Shown here piece by piece: positions 62,659 through 64,000 of a stretch of 64,000 nucleotides of DNA. The stretch spans positions 2,408,934-2,472,933 of the forward strand of contig NZ_CP128399.1 in the NCBI RefSeq assembly GCF_030389965.1. The letters are read 5' to 3'. The stretch is from Candidatus Chlorohelix allophototropha (GTDB taxonomy: Bacteria > Chloroflexota > Chloroflexia > Chloroheliales > Chloroheliaceae). The notes below the pieces were generated by a model. That model was not told where the DNA came from. It saw nothing but the letters and a program-made list of their open reading frames with translations, and made no database searches. Position 1 is the stretch's first letter; each line of letters begins with the position of its first letter. The translations under genes and the position numbers were made by a program.

Positions 62659-62686
62659 ATTATACATAATATTCTATGTATTACAA
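62659..62686 (-). promoter_or_regulatory. dcw cluster promoter
   Basis: Minus strand TTGTAA at 62686-62681, 16 bases, TATAAT at 62664-62659; the boxes for MraZ start about 12 bases downstream of the -10, so repression would block initiation or early elongation. Confidence 0.5.
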
Positions 62687-62890
62687 GGGTTTTTATGATT
62701 TGACTCAAAAAGTTTATAAATTTGTAAGGAGGGTAGGTCAAATTAAACCCCGACGTGGTTATCAGATTAGTACATACGTGCTAATAGTTTACATGTAACC
62801 GATTGTTAAAGTGCTTTTGTCCCGTGGGAATTAATTATTTCTGGGGTGCAGGTCCCATTGTTCTAGGGTAATACTTTGCAAATAAAAAGA

Positions 62891-62956
62891 ACCCGATTTG
62901 GAACCCGAAAGGTGGACCGAATTTTTGGAGAGACCGAGAGGACCGAAAATGACCGA
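62891..62956. repeat. Cluster of six ACCGA/ACCCGA motifs
   Basis: ACCCGA at 62891 and 62903, ACCGA at 62916, 62933, 62942 and 62952, all in the same direction within 66 bp. Most are preceded by G or GA. May be a regulator-binding array. Confidence 0.5.
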
Positions 62957-63075
62957 TTTAAAGCAGTATCATAGGATATTACACAAGTTATAACATAGTT
63001 GACCTTAAAGAGTCAACTGCGAATTACTGCCATTTTCCAGATATTTCCGGCTTAAACTGCCCTCTGCTCAAATCT

Positions 63076-63084
63076 TGGTATAAT
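63076..63084 (+). promoter_or_regulatory. Extended -10 promoter of the SDR gene
   Basis: TGG-TATAAT, about 46 bases before the ATG; -35 poor. Confidence 0.5.
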
Positions 63085-63130
63085 ACTCCTTACATTTCCA
63101 GCCTAATACAATTTAGAGAGGAGTAACGAG

Positions 63131-63907
63131 ATGAGCGATAGTGGTTTTGATTTGTCCGGTAAAGTAGCAGTAGTAACAGGCGCATCACGTGGTATCGGAG
63201 AAGCAATTGCGGTGAGATTGGCAAAAGCCGGAGCAGACTTAGTAATTGCCTCACGTAAAACAGAAGGGTTAGATGAAACTGCCGCCACTATCGAGGCATT
63301 AGGCCGAAAGGCGCTGATTGTTCCCACTAACACCAGCAATAAAGATCAGGTATATGCGCTAATAAACAAGTCTATAGAAACCTTTGGCGGTATAGATATT
63401 TTAGTAAACAACGCCGCCACTAACCCACATTATGGTCCCTTGCTCGAAAGCGAAGACAGCCATTGGGAAAAAACTATTCAGGTCAATTTGCAGGGCTATT
63501 TCTGGGCAATTAAAGCCTCCGTGCCTTCAATGCAAAAGCGTGGCGGTGGCAAAATAATTAATGTAGCTTCTATCGCCGGTCTGCATTCGCTCGCATGGCA
63601 AGGTCTGTATGGCATTACTAAAGCCGGAGTTATTCATATGACTATGACACTTGGCAATGAATTGGGTGCTTCAAATATACAGGTAAATGCAATTGCGCCC
63701 GGCTTTATCAAGACTAAGATGAGTAGTGTACTTTGGCAAAATGAAGGACTAGCCAACAAAATGATTGCTCAAACCCCTGCCGGACGTATCGGCGACACCG
63801 AAGACATAGCAGGAGTAGCCTTATTTCTGGCATCTTCCGCTTCTAATTATATTACCGGGCAAACGCTTGTTGCGGATGGCGGTATTACAAATGTCTATAC
63901 CTCTTAA
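63131..63907 (+). CDS. Short-chain dehydrogenase/reductase (FabG-like)
   Basis: 258 residues, classical SDR. Cofactor motif TGASRGIG with following Arg residues (ASRKTEG) that favour NADP; NNAA; catalytic Ser in NVASIAG and YGITK with Tyr and Lys. The C-terminal GGITNVY ends like FabG relatives. GAGAGGAG lies 7-9 bases before the ATG. Alone on the plus strand, so it need not belong to fatty acid synthesis. Confidence 0.92.
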   Translation: MSDSGFDLSGKVAVVTGASRGIGEAIAVRLAKAGADLVIASRKTEGLDETAATIEALGRKALIVPTNTSNKDQVYALINKSIETFGGIDILVNNAATNPHYGPLLESEDSHWEKTIQVNLQGYFWAIKASVPSMQKRGGGKIINVASIAGLHSLAWQGLYGITKAGVIHMTMTLGNELGASNIQVNAIAPGFIKTKMSSVLWQNEGLANKMIAQTPAGRIGDTEDIAGVALFLASSASNYITGQTLVADGGITNVYTS

Positions 63908-63919
63908 ATAGCACCGCAA

Positions 63920-63954
63920 TAAAAAAACCCTCTCCTGAGAAATTCAGGAGAGGG
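63920..63954 (-). terminator. Terminator of the groEL gene
   Basis: CCCTCTCCTGA and TCAGGAGAGGG form a perfect 11-bp stem with a 5-base loop; on the minus strand it is followed by seven U. It lies between convergent groEL and SDR ends and may stop both. Confidence 0.8.
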
Positions 63955-63972
63955 AGAGCGGTTAAAGCTCTT

Positions 63973-64000
63973 TTAGTAATCCATACCACCGCCCGGCATC
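63973..64000 (-). CDS. groEL: C-terminal end of chaperonin GroEL (partial)
   Basis: The minus strand reads MPGGGMDY then TAA, the Gly-Met tail typical of GroEL; the rest lies beyond the window. The call rests on this tail and the strong terminator after it. Confidence 0.75.

Larger units (their letters stand above)
62540..63130. other. Divergent control region between mraZ and the SDR gene
   Basis: 591 bp. Contains the mraZ promoter and MraZ boxes near 62613-62686, the repeat ATTTGAC...GTCAAAT around 62698-62746, the ACCGA cluster at 62891-62956, and the SDR extended -10 near 63076. No gene is recognised. Confidence 0.6.

Overview
The window is a stretch of ordinary bacterial chromosome: 52 protein-coding genes or gene parts, no tRNA, rRNA, CRISPR array or insertion sequence that I could find. 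The most likely source is a member of the Chloroflexota. This is an inference from the mix: a complete Kai-type clock operon outside cyanobacteria, a TrpB2-type tryptophan synthase, a DUF2378-like protein, Ser/Thr kinase/partner-switch signalling and a wall-making, FtsZ-dividing cell. It is not proven by a marker gene.

Layout. 1-2.8 kb: two polytopic membrane proteins of glycosyltransferase-C type, the first cut by the window edge. 2.8-6.6 kb (minus): an MMPL/RND exporter and an alpha/beta hydrolase. 6.9-9.9 kb: a large membrane Ser/Thr kinase with a repeat-built Pro-rich linker. 10.2-13.8 kb: DoxX-like protein, O6-alkylguanine-DNA methyltransferase, an orphan Nif11-type RiPP precursor, then a Crp regulator divergent from hemerythrin and a 7Fe ferredoxin. 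13.9-18.9 kb (minus): a four-gene operon encoding a KaiA3-like protein, KaiB, KaiC and a PAS histidine kinase. 19.0-27.0 kb (minus): one tightly packed run of two glycosyltransferases, STAS, PP2C phosphatase, HATPase anti-sigma-type kinase, second STAS, response regulator and hybrid histidine kinase. 27.5-38.4 kb (plus): xylose isomerase, a small unknown protein, an M20-fold protein that has lost its metal ligands, a membrane glycosyltransferase, an ABC exporter pair, a DUF2378-like protein, a frameshifted methyltransferase, TrpB2 and a small DUF2103-like protein. 38.4-43.6 kb (minus): glycosyltransferase, saccharopine-dehydrogenase-like enzyme, FAD-dependent carotenoid-desaturase-like enzyme and ZapE. 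43.9-62.5 kb (minus): a long division and cell wall (dcw) cluster, in transcription order mraZ, rsmH, ftsL-like, ftsI-type PBP, murF, mraY, murD, ftsW, an unknown membrane protein, murC, murB, ddl, ftsQ, a cysteine-synthase-like gene, ftsA, ftsZ. 63.1-64 kb: an SDR oxidoreductase and the very end of a groEL gene.

How it works together. The Kai operon carries all three oscillator parts plus a candidate output kinase, and it lies directly downstream of a phosphatase/STAS/HATPase switch. KaiC keeps its paired catalytic glutamates and its Ser-Thr phosphosites, KaiB is full length, and the first gene joins a receiver-like domain without phospho-acceptor Asp to a KaiA-like C-terminal domain. That architecture corresponds to the KaiA3-KaiB3-KaiC3 type described in some cyanobacteria and other bacteria. 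It is the most interesting system in the window. The dcw cluster shows four MraZ boxes at exact 10-bp spacing ahead of mraZ, lacks murG at its usual place, and has two unusual inserts.

Regulatory signals that recur are sigma-70-like promoters, several with an extended -10 (TGN-TATAAT), and clear hairpin terminators after the kinase, ferredoxin, trpB, PBP and groEL genes.
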